A stretch of DNA of 34,859 bases, taken from positions 1-34,859 of the IMG/VR virus record IMGVR_UViG_3300006752_000094. The stretch is one strand, 5' to 3'. Of this stretch, positions 33,060 through 34,859 are shown one piece after another (position 1 is the stretch's first letter; each line of letters starts with the position of its first letter). A model generated the notes under the pieces. The model saw only the letters and a program-made list of their open reading frames with translations. It ran no database searches and was not told where the DNA came from. This stretch comes from a virus. A program made the position numbers and the translations under genes.

Positions 33060-34859
33060 TTAAGTTATATTATATTCATACCATATTTGATAAGACACTC
33101 CTCTCATTGGAGGCTGGGTTGCCACTCCAGTTACAATTCCTATCTGAACTTCGTCTTCAGCGTTAAAAGTAAAATTATTAGTTCCAAAATCAAAAGTAAC
33201 TTTCATGCCCGCCGCGCCTCCGCCTGTAACTGTTCCAGCATAGGTTGTGCCGCTTAATACTCCATTTATTTTTTTACGAAAAGTACAAACCGTAGCTGTT
33301 GGCGTGTTAGTTACATTTTTTAGTATAATTTTTCTAATTCTACCAGCATATAAAGCAATCCAAGTATTATAATATTGATCTTGAGATGAGTCTATTATGT
33401 AATTCGTTGGGATCCACATTGGGTTAGCACCATCTTGCGCTCTTGGAAAATGATCAAATCCACCGCTGTGAAAATGAGAAACATAGCCTTTATATCCGTT
33501 AAACGCTTTTATATGACCATTAACATCAAGCTTTTCACTTGGAAGTATTACTCCAATACCAACATCGCCAGAAAAAGGCTGTAAAGAAATTTGTCTTCCA
33601 TTAGTCCCTGCGTTGTTTGTTGCTTGTATTAGTTGAGTACTAATACCGTTGGCAGAAAACGTCAACTTAGAATCAACAGAGCTATATGGCTTTATAGTTA
33701 ACGCAGAATATGTTTGGCAAGTAGCTAAGCTACCAGCGCTTCCTCCTGTATTAAAAATATCTAGCTTAGCATCAGGACTAGTCGTGCCTATCCCTACGTT
33801 GCCAGAACTGTTAATGCGCATTTTTTCTGCTCCTCCAACTAAAAACAAATGATTACTAGCTATGTAGTTAAATGTTTTAGATCCGTTATCAAGTGTACCG
33901 TATGTTGACTCTGCTCTAATACTAAGTTGGTTTGTACCAGCTGTGTCTTTTAATCTTAGATACTGCTTACCTCTAATTTGTCCATCTACGTCCAGCTTGT
34001 AGCTTGGATTAGGAATGGCTCCTACTCCAACTGAATTTCCCCACATAACAAGAGCATCATCAGCTGAAGAAGTTTTAAAAGACATATATGGTGAACCGCC
34101 GCTTGTTGACTTAGCTTGTAAGCCCATATCAAAAGCAGTGTTGTTATAAGCTCCAATTTTCAACGCGTAAGCAGATTGGTTTGCTGCATATGGTATTGGT
34201 GTTACATAGGCTTTTCCGTTATATACGTGCAGTTTTTCACTTGGACTATAAGTCCCAATCCCGACGTTGCCTGTTTGTTTTATAGTAAATTCTTGATTAG
34301 CAGCTACAGGATAAGATGCTTCTGAAGTGACTGATCTTATATAAAAATCTCCAGTTGCTTGATTATGAGCACTACCTACGTACCATCCCTTGGAATTATG
34401 AGAATCCCATAGTTTTATAGCAGGACTGGTGTTCCAGTTTTGTCCACTACCCTTTAAACTTAATAGATTACTTGGTGTAGTAGTCCCAATCCCTACGTAG
34501 CCGCCTTGGGTTATTCTAACTCGTTGGGTGCCATTTGTAGAAAATTGATGCCCGTTAGTACCATCATAAGAATAAACCACATCTTCATTATCATCACTAA
34601 ATACATAATTGTGCGTAACTACCGAAAACGTGTCAGCGCTTGTTCCGCCAGCAGCAAACATGCTAAATCCTCCGTTTTCTATGTCTAGCAATTTGTTTGG
34701 ACTAGTCGTTCCAATCCCGACGTTACCTGATGAGTCAATACGCATTCTTTCGAGTTCTGTAGAGCCATTATCAGCATTAAATCTAAAACCGCCATAAGCT
34801 GCGCCAGTGTTATCACTTGATAAAAGTTTTACAAATTGCGATTCCGAATTTACCCTAAA
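33060..34859 (-). CDS. Tail fibre protein with repeated VGIGT modules (5' end outside window)
   Basis: At least 599 residues; the frame is open to the right edge and repeat-like sequence continues upstream of the Met at 34745, so the true start lies outside. Six copies of a VGIGT-type motif (RIDSSGNVGIGTTSP and variants) recur at almost constant spacing of 75-78 residues, each followed by a KLDV-like strand. The C-terminal 180 residues or so (after the last repeat) lack the motif and form a distinct beta-rich domain with VSHFHSGGFDHFPRAQDG and a final section ending YQIWYEYNIT. This suggests a shaft of repeated beta modules and a receptor-binding or trimerisation tip. Such repeats are common in fibres of marine and Bacteroidota phages. 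It begins the visible part of the minus-strand late operon. Confidence 0.8.
   Translation of the reverse strand, partial: FRVNSESQFVKLLSSDNTGAAYGGFRFNADNGSTELERMRIDSSGNVGIGTTSPNKLLDIENGGFSMFAAGGTSADTFSVVTHNYVFSDDNEDVVYSYDGTNGHQFSTNGTQRVRITQGGYVGIGTTTPSNLLSLKGSGQNWNTSPAIKLWDSHNSKGWYVGSAHNQATGDFYIRSVTSEASYPVAANQEFTIKQTGNVGIGTYSPSEKLHVYNGKAYVTPIPYAANQSAYALKIGAYNNTAFDMGLQAKSTSGGSPYMSFKTSSADDALVMWGNSVGVGAIPNPSYKLDVDGQIRGKQYLRLKDTAGTNQLSIRAESTYGTLDNGSKTFNYIASNHLFLVGGAEKMRINSSGNVGIGTTSPDAKLDIFNTGGSAGSLATCQTYSALTIKPYSSVDSKLTFSANGISTQLIQATNNAGTNGRQISLQPFSGDVGIGVILPSEKLDVNGHIKAFNGYKGYVSHFHSGGFDHFPRAQDGANPMWIPTNYIIDSSQDQYYNTWIALYAGRIRKIILKNVTNTPTATVCTFRKKINGVLSGTTYAGTVTGGGAAGMKVTFDFGTNNFTFNAEDEVQIGIVTGVATQPPMRGVSYQIWYEYNIT
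33549..34721 (-). repeat. Six-fold protein/DNA repeat in tail fibre (about 234-base period)
   Basis: The codons for VGIGT-like pentapeptides lie at 34707-34721, 34482-34496, 34251-34265, 34017-34031, 33783-33797 and 33549-33563. The intervals are 225, 231, 234, 234 and 234 bases, all multiples of three. Copies one and five are close to each other at the DNA level around RI(D/N)SSGNVGIGTTSP; copies four and six are more diverged (VGVGA, VGIGV). Confidence 0.85.

Noticed and set aside
1-34859. tRNA genes, CRISPR arrays, insertion sequences, integrase or attachment sites
   Set aside because: None was recognised by eye; almost all sequence is accounted for by the structural operon.
1-34859. Stop-codon reassignment (TAG or TGA recoding), known in some crAss-like phages
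   Set aside because: The long genes are open under the standard code, nrdA ends at TAG after a complete C-terminus, and most other genes end at TAA.

Overview
The window is part of a tailed double-stranded DNA bacteriophage genome (Caudoviricetes). It is AT-rich and almost fully coding. A complete virion-assembly set is recognisable on the minus strand: terminase, portal, scaffold, HK97-type capsid protein, short-tail adaptor and ring proteins, a very large tail hub or stabilisation protein, fibres, internal (ejection) proteins and lysis genes. The gene set and order suit a short-tailed (podovirus-like) phage of the broad P22 / crAss-like architectural type. The exact family cannot be fixed without a search. 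Nearly every gene lacks a Shine-Dalgarno sequence and has an A/T-rich leader just before the ATG, which is typical of Bacteroidota. A marine flavobacterial host is therefore my best inference.

Layout, in the direction of minus-strand transcription (right to left): a tail fibre made of about 78-residue repeats, running off the right edge; a collagen-like fibre; several small genes, including a coiled-coil protein and a protein with two GroES-like halves; a candidate small terminase; large terminase; portal; scaffold; major capsid protein; a candidate capsid-associated protein; two connector or tail-ring proteins; a 1685-residue tail hub protein; a 709-residue beta-rich tail protein; a 107-residue structural protein; a cupin-like protein; three putative internal/ejection proteins of rising size (211, 446 and 2986 residues, recalling T7 gp14-gp15-gp16); two small very basic Cys/Lys-rich proteins; a small membrane protein (putative holin); and an M15-type peptidase (putative endolysin). 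All lie on one strand with short gaps or 1-nt TAATG overlaps, so this is one late transcription unit, perhaps subdivided by a hairpin after the capsid gene.

At the left edge the C-terminal part of a class I ribonucleotide reductase large subunit (nrdA) lies on the plus strand and converges on the late operon. A strand-specific terminator hairpin sits at the junction.

The most unusual object is the 2986-residue protein. It carries an HExxH (HELGH) metallopeptidase-like motif. It also has a polynucleotide-kinase/zeta-like P-loop domain inserted inside a HAD phosphatase, between HAD motif I and motifs II-IV. It looks like a polyvalent cargo protein that may enter the host with the DNA. A second notable item is the tandem GroES-like protein upstream of the terminase genes. 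All functional assignments are from reading the sequence; no database search was run.
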